A DNA stretch of 64,000 nucleotides, taken from contig NZ_SOAU01000001.1 in the NCBI RefSeq assembly GCF_004364865.1, positions 1,860,001 to 1,924,000 on the forward strand, given 5' to 3'. The notes beneath the pieces were generated by a model. That model did not search any database, was not told the DNA's origin, and worked only from the letters and a program-made list of their open reading frames with translations. This DNA comes from Ilumatobacter fluminis (GTDB lineage: Bacteria; Actinomycetota; Acidimicrobiia; Acidimicrobiales; Ilumatobacteraceae). Below are positions 42,244-50,969 of the stretch, piece after piece; position 1 is the first letter of the stretch, and every line of letters begins with the position of its first letter. The translations under genes and the position numbers were made by a program.

Positions 42244-43857
42244 TCAGGCGTCGAGGTTCGACTCGGCGATCGCCTTCAGCGCCTTGTAGTCGAGCTTGCC
42301 GTTGACCGCCCGGCCGATCGATGCGATCTCGTACACGGCTTTCGGTGCCTTGTATCGGGCGAGGTGCGACTTCACGTGTTCGATCAGTGCGTCGGGGTCG
42401 ATCGTCTCGCCCGGGTTCGGTTCGACCAGCGCGTTGATCGCCTCGCCGAAGCGTTCGTCGGGCACCCCGACGACGGCGGCGTCGTGCACCGTCGGATGCA
42501 GCTTCAGGCACTCCTCGACCTCTTCGGGGTAGACCTTCTCGCCGCCGGTGTTGATGCACTGGCTGCCGCGTCCGAGCAGTTTGACCGTGCCGTCGGCCAG
42601 GACCTCGGCCCAGTCGCCCGGGATCGAGTAACGGACGCCGTCGATGATCTGGAACGTGGCGGCCGACTTCTCGGGGTCCTTGTAGTAGCCGATCGGCGTG
42701 TTGCCGCGCATCGCGACCCGACCGATCTCGCCCGAACCGGGGACGACGTCGCGTCCGTCCTCGGTGACGACCCGGGTCGAAGCGCCGAGCTCGAACTTGG
42801 CGGTGCCGTCGCCCTCCCCGGAGCGGGTGGTGTTGGTGGCCATGCCGATCGCTTCGCTCGACCCGAGGGAGTCGACCATGATGAGCCGGTCGTTGTGACG
42901 GAGCAGTCCGTCCTTGGTCTCTTTCGACCAGATCACCCCGGACGAGACGATGACCCGCAGCGAGGAGATGTCCCAGCGGTCGGGTTCGGCATCGAGCGCC
43001 TTCAGGATCGGCTTGGCGAACGCGTCGCCGACGATCGAGATCGAGTTGATGCGGTGCTCTTCGACGGTGTCGAGCAGCTCGGTCGGATCGAAGCGGCGAC
43101 CCTCCATGCAGGTGACGGACCCGCCGACCATCAGCGTGGAGATCGCGTTGAACAGCCCGGTGCCGTGCATGAGCGGGGCGCCGGGCATGCCCTTCGGGCC
43201 GGGCTTCGTGACGCGACCGGCGACCGCCTCGAGGTCTTGTTCGGGCGGCATCCGTTTGCGGTTGTTCGAGTCGAGCGCGCCGAACATGTCGTCCTGGCGC
43301 CACATCACGCCCTTCGGCATGCCGGTCGTGCCGCCGGTGTAGAGGAGGAAGAGATGGTCGCCGGAGCGCCCCCACGGTCCTTCGGTGCGGCCGGGGTTCG
43401 ACGTCGCCGCCTGCTCGTACGGGGTCGCCCAATCGGGGCACGCGCCGCTGCCGTCGTCGACCCAGAGCCACAGCCGGATGTCGGGGAGGCGATCGCGGAT
43501 CTCGTCGATGTGACCCACGAACTCGCCGTGGAACACGACGGCGACGACGTCGGCGTTGTCCCAGAGGTAGACGAGTTCGTCGGCGGCGTAGCGGTAGTTG
43601 GTGTTGACCGTGGCCATCCCGGCCTTGAAGCAGCCGAAGAGGCTCTCGATGTACTCGGGCGAGTTGTAGAGGTACTGAGCAACCTTGTCCTGCTCGCCGA
43701 ACCCGGCGTCGAGCAGGGCGCGGGCGAAGCCGTCGGCGCGGCGGTCGAACTCGGCCCAGGTGAACGTCCGGTCGCCCTGGTGTTGGGCGAGGGCGTCGGG
43801 GATCTGATCGGCGATCGTCTCGAAGACGTTCGCGAGGTTCCAGCCGCTGTCGGTCAC
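42244..43857 (-). CDS. Acyl-CoA synthetase (FadD-type, AMP-forming)
   Basis: The 537-aa protein has the ANL motifs: P-loop LLYTGGTTGMPKGVMW, a DSLGSSEAIG-type acyl/adenylate region, IPGDWAEVLADGTVKLLGRG hinge and the C-terminal NGKLDYKAL lysine motif. The YTGGTTGMPKGVMW variant is common among actinobacterial FadD19/FadD3-like steroid or branched-acyl CoA ligases, but specificity is not provable here. It lies upstream of pgmB on the same strand; the operator between them suggests separate control. Confidence 0.9.
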   Translation of the reverse strand: MTDSGWNLANVFETIADQIPDALAQHQGDRTFTWAEFDRRADGFARALLDAGFGEQDKVAQYLYNSPEYIESLFGCFKAGMATVNTNYRYAADELVYLWDNADVVAVVFHGEFVGHIDEIRDRLPDIRLWLWVDDGSGACPDWATPYEQAATSNPGRTEGPWGRSGDHLFLLYTGGTTGMPKGVMWRQDDMFGALDSNNRKRMPPEQDLEAVAGRVTKPGPKGMPGAPLMHGTGLFNAISTLMVGGSVTCMEGRRFDPTELLDTVEEHRINSISIVGDAFAKPILKALDAEPDRWDISSLRVIVSSGVIWSKETKDGLLRHNDRLIMVDSLGSSEAIGMATNTTRSGEGDGTAKFELGASTRVVTEDGRDVVPGSGEIGRVAMRGNTPIGYYKDPEKSAATFQIIDGVRYSIPGDWAEVLADGTVKLLGRGSQCINTGGEKVYPEEVEECLKLHPTVHDAAVVGVPDERFGEAINALVEPNPGETIDPDALIEHVKSHLARYKAPKAVYEIASIGRAVNGKLDYKALKAIAESNLDA

Positions 43858-43900
43858 GGTTCGAACGTAATCGGCTGCCGCAGTGATCGGGAAGGCGGCG

Positions 43901-44689
43901 TCAGGCGGAGGGAGGGCCGTCGCGCAACCGGTCGACGGTTGCGAGGGCCGGTTCGGCCTGACCGACGGCGTCCCACTGCGACTCGATCCACCAGGTGGCG
44001 CCGGCGTCGGCCCACGCGGCAGGGGAGTGTTCGGCCTGGGCGCCCTCCACGATCACGTCGTAGCCGTCGGGCAGATCGCCCGCGATCGACTGGAGCTCTT
44101 CGAGGTTGGCCTGGCGGGCACCGTTCTCGTCGATCACCTGCGGGATGAGGCCGTCCCACCGCAGCGCTCGCGCCATCGACTTCTCGTAGCCGATCGCCCC
44201 GACGCACCAGACGGGAGGTCGCGGGTCTTGCGCGACGTGGCCGATGGTGGGGAAATCGGTGGGAGACACGTCGTAGTGCTTGCCGTGGTACTCGAACGGT
44301 TGGCCGCCCCACAGCCCGGCGACGATGTCGAGGCACTCGTCCATCAACTCGGCGCGGGTGCGCTTGTCGGCTTCTTCGCCGAACGAGGTGAAGCCGCTCT
44401 CCGGCGCGCCGAGACCGACCGACAGTGTCAGCCGGCCGCCGCTCAACCGGTCGACGGTGGCCGTCTGGCTCGCCAGCTCCCACGGCTTGCGGCGCGAGGG
44501 CGGGGTGAGCATCGTGCCGAGCCGGATCCGGCCCGTGCGCACGGCGGCCAGCGCCAGGCTGACCCAGGCGTCGACACCCCAGACCGGCTCCCAGACGAAG
44601 ACGCCGTCCCAGCCGTACTCTTCGGCGACCGCGGCCAGTTCGCCGACCTCACGGGCATCGGCCCACGGGATGACGAACCCGTACTGCAT
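43901..44689 (-). CDS. LLM-class F420/flavin-dependent oxidoreductase
   Basis: The 262-aa protein starts MQYGFVIPWADAREVGELAA and shows the luciferase-like TIM-barrel pattern (EEYGWDGVFVWEP, RIRLGTMLTPPSRRKPWELA, LSGGRLTLSVGLG). Actinobacterial members mainly use F420 or FMN; neither can be confirmed. A start further upstream would overlap the divergent dehydrogenase-like gene. It is 43 bp downstream of the FadD start on the same strand. Confidence 0.85.
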   Translation of the reverse strand: MQYGFVIPWADAREVGELAAVAEEYGWDGVFVWEPVWGVDAWVSLALAAVRTGRIRLGTMLTPPSRRKPWELASQTATVDRLSGGRLTLSVGLGAPESGFTSFGEEADKRTRAELMDECLDIVAGLWGGQPFEYHGKHYDVSPTDFPTIGHVAQDPRPPVWCVGAIGYEKSMARALRWDGLIPQVIDENGARQANLEELQSIAGDLPDGYDVIVEGAQAEHSPAAWADAGATWWIESQWDAVGQAEPALATVDRLRDGPPSA

Positions 44690-44775
44690 GTGACGACGGT
44701 ACCGCGCTCGTGACCGGGCGGCCAGGGGTGTCCGCTGCGACCGGCGACGGCCGGCGTCGTACGATCGCGAGCGAC

Positions 44776-45888
44776 ATGGGGAGCAGCACGATCGAACACG
44801 CGGCCAAGGTCGCACGCGACAACGCCGTCGAAGCCGAGCGGCTTCGACGCCTGCCGGAGGCGACCGTCGACGCATTGGCCGACGCCGGTGCGCTCACGCT
44901 GTGTCTTCCGGCTTCCTACGGCGGTACCGGACTCGGGCCGCTGGCGATGATCGACGCGGTCGCCGAGATCGCCGCGGGCGATGCGTCGGCCGGGTGGTGC
45001 GCGGGCATCGCGTCAGTCACGTCGTCGCTCGCGATCTTCCTCGACTCGGCCGTGGCCGCATCGGTGTTCGACACGCCGTCGGTGGCGAGCGGCGGCGTGT
45101 TCGCCCCGAACGGGCGTGGTGTCGTCGAGGGTGACTCGGTTCGCGTCACCGGGCGTTGGCAGTGGGGGAGCGGTACGCAGCACTGTGCGTGGATCGTCGG
45201 TGGGGCGATGTGCGACGACGGCACCCAACGGATCTGTTTCTTCCGCTCCGACGACGTCGACTTCCACGACACCTGGCACGTCGGCGGCATGCGCGGCACC
45301 GGTTCGCTGGACTTCTCGGTCGATGGCGTCACGGTGCCGCTCGACCACACCATTCGTGTGGGCGTCGACCAGCCGACGGTCGACGACCCGGTCGCCCGGT
45401 TCCCGAACTTCACGCTGCTCGCGCTCGGCATCGCAGCGACCGGCATCGGCAACGCCCGTCGGGCGCTCGACGAGTTGCGCGATCTCGCCGTCGGGAAGAC
45501 CCCGCAGTTCTCGTCGAAGACGCTCGCCCAGAGCGGCTTCGCCCAGACCGAGTTCGCCCGTGCCGAGGCCCGCTGGCGAGCCGCCAGGGCCCTGCTGAGG
45601 ACGGAGGTCGGCGCGGCGTGGGACGCTGCGGTGGCCGGTCGCCCGGTCGATGTCGACGCCCGGGTCGCCATGCGGCTCGCTGCCGCGCACGCTGCGAGCG
45701 AGTGCGTCGGCGTGGCGACGGCGGCCTACGAGTTGGCCGGCGGGTCGGCCGTGTACGACACCTCGACCCTCGGTCGGTGCGTCCGTGACGCCCACGTCGT
45801 GACCCAGCACATCATGGTGGCCCCCAAGCTCAACGAGACGCTGGGCAAGCACCTCCTCGGCGCCGAGTTCGATGCCCGCATGATCTGA
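44776..45888 (+). CDS. Acyl-CoA dehydrogenase-fold protein (HsaA/flavin monooxygenase-like)
   Basis: The 370-aa protein resembles short acyl-CoA dehydrogenase relatives. LCLPASYGGTGLGPLAMIDA, GDASAGWCAGI and VTGRWQWGSGTQHCAW are typical of the group D flavin monooxygenases and their relatives rather than true dehydrogenases, because the usual catalytic Glu segment is not apparent. It could act on steroid or aromatic rings with a reductase partner, which is not adjacent. It is divergent from the LLM gene. Confidence 0.75.
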   Translation: MGSSTIEHAAKVARDNAVEAERLRRLPEATVDALADAGALTLCLPASYGGTGLGPLAMIDAVAEIAAGDASAGWCAGIASVTSSLAIFLDSAVAASVFDTPSVASGGVFAPNGRGVVEGDSVRVTGRWQWGSGTQHCAWIVGGAMCDDGTQRICFFRSDDVDFHDTWHVGGMRGTGSLDFSVDGVTVPLDHTIRVGVDQPTVDDPVARFPNFTLLALGIAATGIGNARRALDELRDLAVGKTPQFSSKTLAQSGFAQTEFARAEARWRAARALLRTEVGAAWDAAVAGRPVDVDARVAMRLAAAHAASECVGVATAAYELAGGSAVYDTSTLGRCVRDAHVVTQHIMVAPKLNETLGKHLLGAEFDARMI

Positions 45889-45913
45889 CCGGCGTGGCTC
45901 CCGGTCGACGGGG

Positions 45914-46408
45914 CTAGTACCAGACGACCCTGACGACGCCGGAGGTGATGGCAACCTCGAGTCGGTCGAAGCGCTCGTCGTCGGTGCCCGGCCCGACGCG
46001 GCACTCGACTCCGAGGGCCGCGCAGTTCGTCAGGAGTGACGTTTCGCAGGTGCCGTCCAAGACCCTGCTCGCTGCATCTCTCCACTCTTGGTTCAATGCA
46101 GCCCACGCCTCGGTCGACATGGCCTCGTCGGCGTCCGAGTCGACGATGGGGAGCAGTTCGACGAACCGCAGTGCGTCCGCACCCTCCAGGTCGGCGGCAG
46201 CGCAGTCAGCGGGCGCACTGGTCGGCGTGCTGGTCGTCGTGCTGGCCGTCGTGACAGGCGACGTGCTGGTGGGAGTCGTCGCGTTAGGCGTCGAGTTCGA
46301 CACCGTCGCGGCCGTGCTGTCGCCGCACGCTGCTGACGGTGCAACGATGACGGCGACGGCGAACACTCGGAGGGCCGCACGTTCAGCAGATTCGGCCCAT
46401 GTCCGCAT
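45914..46408 (-). CDS. Small lipoprotein of unknown function
   Basis: The 164-aa protein starts MRTWAESAERAALRVFAVAV with GGAGGTGGG about 6 nt upstream. The signal ends APSAAC, followed by a long Thr/Ser/Pro linker (about 30 residues). The C-terminal 85 residues hold four Cys (ADCAAADLEG, GTCETSLLTNCAALGVECRV) that could form disulfides outside the cell. I do not recognise the domain. Confidence 0.7.
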   Translation of the reverse strand: MRTWAESAERAALRVFAVAVIVAPSAACGDSTAATVSNSTPNATTPTSTSPVTTASTTTSTPTSAPADCAAADLEGADALRFVELLPIVDSDADEAMSTEAWAALNQEWRDAASRVLDGTCETSLLTNCAALGVECRVGPGTDDERFDRLEVAITSGVVRVVWY

Positions 46409-46521
46409 GTGTCCCACCTCCGTCGACGCGTCAGCCAACTCGCCGGCGTCGAGGAACGCCGGGGCGGGGCACAGCGTGCCAGACGCCGCTTCAGAGCGCA
46501 ATCAGGGGATGCTCGGACGTG

Positions 46522-48222
46522 TCAGCGCTGGGAGCCGGGGCGGCGCATCTCCCGTTGGCGGCGGCGATCGGCGAGCGAGGGGCGCAGGTCGGGGTCGACC
46601 CAGACGCACGTCTCGGGTTCGATCGCCGTCATGCCGGGCTCGGAGCCGAGCAGGAGCCCACCCGCCGGCAGGGCGACCGGGTCGGAGCCGTAGTTGAGGG
46701 CGCAGACTGCACCGGTGCCGCGACGGAACGCGAGCACGTCGGGTCCGAGGTCGAGCCAGGTGAGCTGCTCGTCGGCCTCGAAGTAGCGCTTGCGCAGGTC
46801 GAGGCCGGCTCGATACAGCTCGAGCGTCGAGCCGTCGACGCCCGACTGCGCCGCCGCGGCGAGTTCGCCGTACACCGGAGGCTGGGGGAGCCAGGCGCCG
46901 TCCGAGCCGAATCCGTACGAGGTGCCGTCGGGGGTCCATGGCATCGGGACGCGGCAGCCGTCTCGGCCCTTCTGGGTGTGGCCGGAGTCTTCCCAGACCG
47001 GGTCGTCGAGCACGTCGGTCGGCAGATCCCACACGTCGGGCAGGCCGAGCTCCTCACCCTGGTAGACGTACAGCGACCCGGGGAGCGCCATGAGCAGCAT
47101 CGTCATGGCCTTCGCACGGCGGAGACCGGCGACCGGGTCGAGGGCGTCGGCCGGCCCGGCGAGCGGCCACGCCCGCCAATCGGTGCCCTTCGGCAGCCCG
47201 TATCGGGTGGCATGGCGCATCACGTCGTGGTTCGAGAGCGTCCAGGTCGGGGTGGATCCGACGGTCTGCGCCGCGTCGAGGGCTCGCACGATGGCGTCGC
47301 GAGCTTCGTCGTGGCCCCAGTCGGCGGTGAGGAAGTCGAAGTTGAACGACTGGTGATACTCGTCGGGGCGCAGGTACAGACCGAGGTGCTCGGGCACGAC
47401 CCACGCCTCGGCGACCATCATCACGTCTCGATCGACCTCGTCGAGTACCGCCCGCCAGCGACGGTTGATCTCGTGCACGCCGTCGCGGTCCCAGTGCGGG
47501 TGGTTCACCGCGAAGTTGGTGCCGAGCAGTTCCTGTTCGCCGTCGAGATCGGGCAGTGCGGGGTCTTTGACCATGCCGTGCGCGACGTCGATCCGGAAGC
47601 CGTCGACGCCACGATCGAGCCAGAAGCGGAAGATCGCGTCGAACTCCTCACGCACCCGCTCGTTGGTCCAGTCGAGGTCGGGCTGGCTCGAGTCGAACAG
47701 ATGGAGGTACCACTCGCCGTCGTCGACCCGCGTCCACGCCGGTCCGCCGAACACCGATCGCCAGTTGTTCGGCGGCAGTTCGCCGTCGTCACCGCGGCCG
47801 GGACGGAACATGTACATGGCGCGCTCGGCCGAGCCGGATCCTGCAGCGAGCGCCGCCTGGAACCAGCGGTGCTCGCGCGACGTGTGGTTGGGCACGAGGT
47901 CGACGATCACCTTGATGCCGAGTTCGTGCGCCTCGTCGAGCAGACGCTCGGCGTCGGCGAGGGTGCCGAACATCGGGTTGATGTCGCGGTAGTCGGCGAC
48001 GTCGTAGCCGCCGTCGGCGAGCGGCGACGGGTACCACGGGCTGATCCAGATGCCGTCGACGCCGAGGTCGCTCAGATACGGCAGCTTCGAACGGATTCCG
48101 TCGACGTCGCCGGTGCCGTCGCCGTTCGCGTCGGCGAACGACCGTGGGTACACCTGATAGATCGTTCCCCGTCGCCACCAGGGCACATGGACGTCGGGCA
48201 CGGCGGTCTGCTGTGGGCTCAC
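46522..48222 (-). CDS. GH13 alpha-glucosidase
   Basis: The 566-aa protein from a GTG start has the four GH13 regions: DLVPNHTS (I), GFRIDVAHG (II, nucleophile Asp), a Glu-containing MVAEAWV (III) and TLSNHDVMRHA (IV), with WWRRGTIYQVYPRSFADANGDG at the N-terminus. The type is an oligo-1,6-/alpha-1,4-glucosidase or sucrose-isomerase relative. It has no signal peptide, so it would act on imported maltose or oligosaccharides in the cytoplasm. A perfect LacI-type operator lies 13 bp upstream of the start and probably overlaps a -10 (TACTGT). Confidence 0.92.
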   Translation of the reverse strand: MSPQQTAVPDVHVPWWRRGTIYQVYPRSFADANGDGTGDVDGIRSKLPYLSDLGVDGIWISPWYPSPLADGGYDVADYRDINPMFGTLADAERLLDEAHELGIKVIVDLVPNHTSREHRWFQAALAAGSGSAERAMYMFRPGRGDDGELPPNNWRSVFGGPAWTRVDDGEWYLHLFDSSQPDLDWTNERVREEFDAIFRFWLDRGVDGFRIDVAHGMVKDPALPDLDGEQELLGTNFAVNHPHWDRDGVHEINRRWRAVLDEVDRDVMMVAEAWVVPEHLGLYLRPDEYHQSFNFDFLTADWGHDEARDAIVRALDAAQTVGSTPTWTLSNHDVMRHATRYGLPKGTDWRAWPLAGPADALDPVAGLRRAKAMTMLLMALPGSLYVYQGEELGLPDVWDLPTDVLDDPVWEDSGHTQKGRDGCRVPMPWTPDGTSYGFGSDGAWLPQPPVYGELAAAAQSGVDGSTLELYRAGLDLRKRYFEADEQLTWLDLGPDVLAFRRGTGAVCALNYGSDPVALPAGGLLLGSEPGMTAIEPETCVWVDPDLRPSLADRRRQREMRRPGSQR

Positions 48223-48234
48223 AGCGAGACAGTA

Positions 48235-48248
48235 TGCAACCGCTTACA
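48235..48248. promoter_or_regulatory. LacI-family operator upstream of the alpha-glucosidase
   Basis: TGCAACCGCTTACA matches the LacI/GalR consensus TGNAANCGNTTNCA at every fixed position. It lies immediately upstream of the gene start and next to a -10-like TACTGT, consistent with repression of a near-leaderless transcript. A closely related site precedes pgmB. Confidence 0.75.
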
Positions 48249-48313
48249 TCGCGCGCCAGTGGAGATCGGCGTGGGTTGTGTCACACGGGCCATGGCGGTC
48301 GTCGGCCGCCGGT

Positions 48314-49831
48314 TCAGACGATCTGGGTGTCGCGCCCTGCCCAGAACGGGGCGCGCAACTCGCGCTTGAGAACCTTGCCGGGCCCCGACTTCGGGAGCGG
48401 CTCCGACTGGAACGACACCGAGCGCGGCACCTTGTAGGCAGCGATGGCCTCGCGGCAGTGGGCGATGATGTCGGCCTCGCCGGCCGACTCGTTCTCGCGG
48501 AGCACCACGACCGCGTGCACCGCCTCGCCCCACTGTTCGTCGGGAATGCCGAACACCGTGGCCTCGAGCACGGCCGGATGGGTGTAGATCGCGTCCTCGA
48601 CCTCGGTGCAGTAGATGTTCTCGCCGCCCGAGATGATCATGTCCTTCGAGCGGTCGAGCAGGAACAGGTAACCGTGCTCGTCGAGGCGACCGACGTCGCC
48701 GGTCCAGTAGAAGCCGTCTCGGAGCGCCGCCTCGGTCTGTTCGGGCTTGTTCCAGTAGCCCACCATGATGTTGGCGCCGGCAGCGGTCACCTCGCCGATC
48801 TCGCCGGCCGGCAGGGGGTTGCCGGCGCCGTCGCGGATCACGATCTCGCAGCCGAGCACCGGCTGACCGGCCGAACGGGCCCGGTCGTGGTCGATCAGCG
48901 CCGCCTCGTCGGCGAGGCCCGTCAGCAGCGGCGAGGTCTCGGTGGCGCCGTAGAGGTGGATGAAGTCGGCGTCGGGGAACGCCTGCATGCCGCGCCGCAC
49001 GACCTCGAGCGCGATCGGGGAGCCGCCGTGGGCGTAGCCGACGAGCGACGAGACGTCGCGCGGGCGCTGCATCTGCTCCTCGACGGTGGCGGCGACCATC
49101 GTCGGGACGCCGAGCGTCTGGGTGATGCGTTCACGCTCGACGAGGTCGAGCATCTCGCCGGGGGAGAAGGCGGGGAGCAGCACCTGGCAGGCACCGACGA
49201 GGATCGACTGCAGGAGACTGATCGAGCCGGCTGCGTGGAACATCGGCGCCATGACCAGGTAGCGGTCGGCCGACGTCATCGGCTGGACGAACTGGGTGTT
49301 CCAGGCGTTCGCGATCAGGTTGCGGTGGGTGAGCATCACGCCCTTGCTCACCCCGGTCGTGCCGCCCGTGTAGAACAGCCCGGCCAGGTCGTCCTCGGCG
49401 ACCGCGGCTGCGTCGAACTCGACCTCGTCGGCCGATGCGAGCCGGTCCTCGTACTCGCCGGTGTCGATCCGCACGACCGTGTCGACGAGGTCGGCGAGCG
49501 GGCCGGGGTCGCGATCGCAGAACAGCACCTTCGCCCCCGAGTCCTCCAGTGCGTAGGCGAGTTCCGGTGCCGCCCAGCGGAAGTTGAGCGGTACCTGCAC
49601 GCGTCCGGACATCGGCACCGCGCAGTACAGCTCGGTGAAGGCGATCGAGTTGAACGCCACGATGGCGACCCGATCGCCCGGTGCCGTGCCGAGATCGGCG
49701 AGCAACCCGTGGAGTCGACGGAGCCGGCCCGCGAACTCGGTGTAGTCGAGGCGCACGTCGCCGCACACGAGGGCCTCGTGGTCGGGCGTGAGCGCGAGGG
49801 CGCGTCGGATCGTGTGAACGAAGGTCTGCAC
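48314..49831 (-). CDS. Long-chain-type acyl-CoA ligase (AMP-forming)
   Basis: About 505 aa from a GTG (VQTFVHTIRRALALTPDHEA). It has the ANL motifs LFYTGGTTGVSKGVML, FIHLYGATETSP, FYWTGDVGRLDEHGYLFLLDR and PKSGPGKVLKREL with the catalytic Lys. It activates a fatty or aromatic acid to the CoA ester. No partner gene is adjacent. Confidence 0.9.
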   Translation of the reverse strand: MQTFVHTIRRALALTPDHEALVCGDVRLDYTEFAGRLRRLHGLLADLGTAPGDRVAIVAFNSIAFTELYCAVPMSGRVQVPLNFRWAAPELAYALEDSGAKVLFCDRDPGPLADLVDTVVRIDTGEYEDRLASADEVEFDAAAVAEDDLAGLFYTGGTTGVSKGVMLTHRNLIANAWNTQFVQPMTSADRYLVMAPMFHAAGSISLLQSILVGACQVLLPAFSPGEMLDLVERERITQTLGVPTMVAATVEEQMQRPRDVSSLVGYAHGGSPIALEVVRRGMQAFPDADFIHLYGATETSPLLTGLADEAALIDHDRARSAGQPVLGCEIVIRDGAGNPLPAGEIGEVTAAGANIMVGYWNKPEQTEAALRDGFYWTGDVGRLDEHGYLFLLDRSKDMIISGGENIYCTEVEDAIYTHPAVLEATVFGIPDEQWGEAVHAVVVLRENESAGEADIIAHCREAIAAYKVPRSVSFQSEPLPKSGPGKVLKRELRAPFWAGRDTQIV

Positions 49832-49890
49832 GCGCCGATTGTCGCGCGGCTCCGGCGCCGGCACCACCCGTCGGGCTACCATCCAGACCG

Positions 49891-50154
49891 ATGGCCGACG
49901 ACACGACGGACACGGACGCAACCGGCAAGAAGGGCTACACCGCCCCGAAGGGCCGCCCGACTCGCACCCGCGACGGGATCGAGAGCGACAAGCGGGTCTT
50001 CGGGCCCGTCGCCCAGTGGATCACGTTCGCGATCGTGGTGCTGATCGCGGTGACGATCCTGATCATCGTGACCGACGGTGGCGACTTCAACCCGTTCGAC
50101 GACGAGGGCAACCCCGTCGGTGCACCGGCGACGCTCGTCGCCGACGTCGCGTAG
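49891..50154 (+). CDS. Small single-pass membrane protein
   Basis: The 87-aa protein has a charged N-terminus (TDATGKKGYTAPKGRPTRTRDG), one transmembrane segment (about residues 41-61: WITFAIVVLIAVTILIIVTD) and a short acidic tail. This resembles conserved small actinobacterial proteins of unknown role. It is divergent from the acyl-CoA ligase and convergent with the lipoprotein gene. Confidence 0.7.
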   Translation: MADDTTDTDATGKKGYTAPKGRPTRTRDGIESDKRVFGPVAQWITFAIVVLIAVTILIIVTDGGDFNPFDDEGNPVGAPATLVADVA

Positions 50155-50165
50155 CCGTCGTTCCG

Positions 50166-50804
50166 TCAGGCGTCGGGTTCGGGCGCGATCGGGTCGGGTT
50201 CGCAGCCGATGTACACGGCGACGTTCTGCGCGTGCTGCGCGAACACCGAGGCGATGTCGCCGAGGTCGCTGTCCTCCACCCGGTCGAGCCAGATGTTGCG
50301 CTGCCGCAGCACGCCGAGGCAGCCGGACTCGACGGCGATGTCGACCGTCTGCTGCACGACCTCCGGGATGTCGCCTTCGAACGGCACGTCGCTGCTGGGT
50401 CTGATCTCGACACGGCGCCCGTCGATCGTGTCGCCGACGAAGACGAGCTCGACCTCGGTGTCTTCCGGCGGCGTCGTGGGTGGGGCGACCACGGCGCGGC
50501 AGGCAGCGGTGGCGCCGACCCGCTCGTCGGTCGCGTTGACACACCGCAGCTCGAGGAAGGTGTCGAGGTCGTATCCGATGATGCCCGGGTACTGGCCGAC
50601 CTGAGCTCGGAACCCCTCGTAGGAGTTGCAGGCCAGGAGCGCGTCGTCGAGGAGGCGGACCTGGTCGTCGGGTTCGATGGCGCGTGACGCCACCCGCACC
50701 CGTTCGGCACAGCCGGTCGAGGCGTCGGTCTCGTCGTCGGGGGTGCACGCAGCGAGCGGCGCGAGGAGCAGCAGGGCGACGAGCGCCAGGGGGCGGGAGG
50801 TCAT
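50166..50804 (-). CDS. Lipoprotein of unknown function
   Basis: The 212-aa protein (MTSRPLALVALLLLAPLAAC) has a clear lipobox. The mature part has several Cys (GCAERVR, LACNSYEGF, LRCVNAT, AACRAVV, SGCLGVL, IGCEPDP), suggesting disulfides outside the membrane. No known domain is recognised. A GTG three codons upstream is an alternative start. Confidence 0.7.
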   Translation of the reverse strand: MTSRPLALVALLLLAPLAACTPDDETDASTGCAERVRVASRAIEPDDQVRLLDDALLACNSYEGFRAQVGQYPGIIGYDLDTFLELRCVNATDERVGATAACRAVVAPPTTPPEDTEVELVFVGDTIDGRRVEIRPSSDVPFEGDIPEVVQQTVDIAVESGCLGVLRQRNIWLDRVEDSDLGDIASVFAQHAQNVAVYIGCEPDPIAPEPDA

Positions 50805-50969
50805 TGCGGTCACCTGGCCTCATGTTGACGCGTCGGCGGGCGCGTTGCCAGCACCCCCGGCCACGTGCGGTGGCCCGATGCCCACCGCGCGCACCGTCGC
50901 CGTAGGCTGAACCGACCGGCAACAACCCGGCACGTTGGGGGTGCCACGTATGCGACACCGGACGACTCG

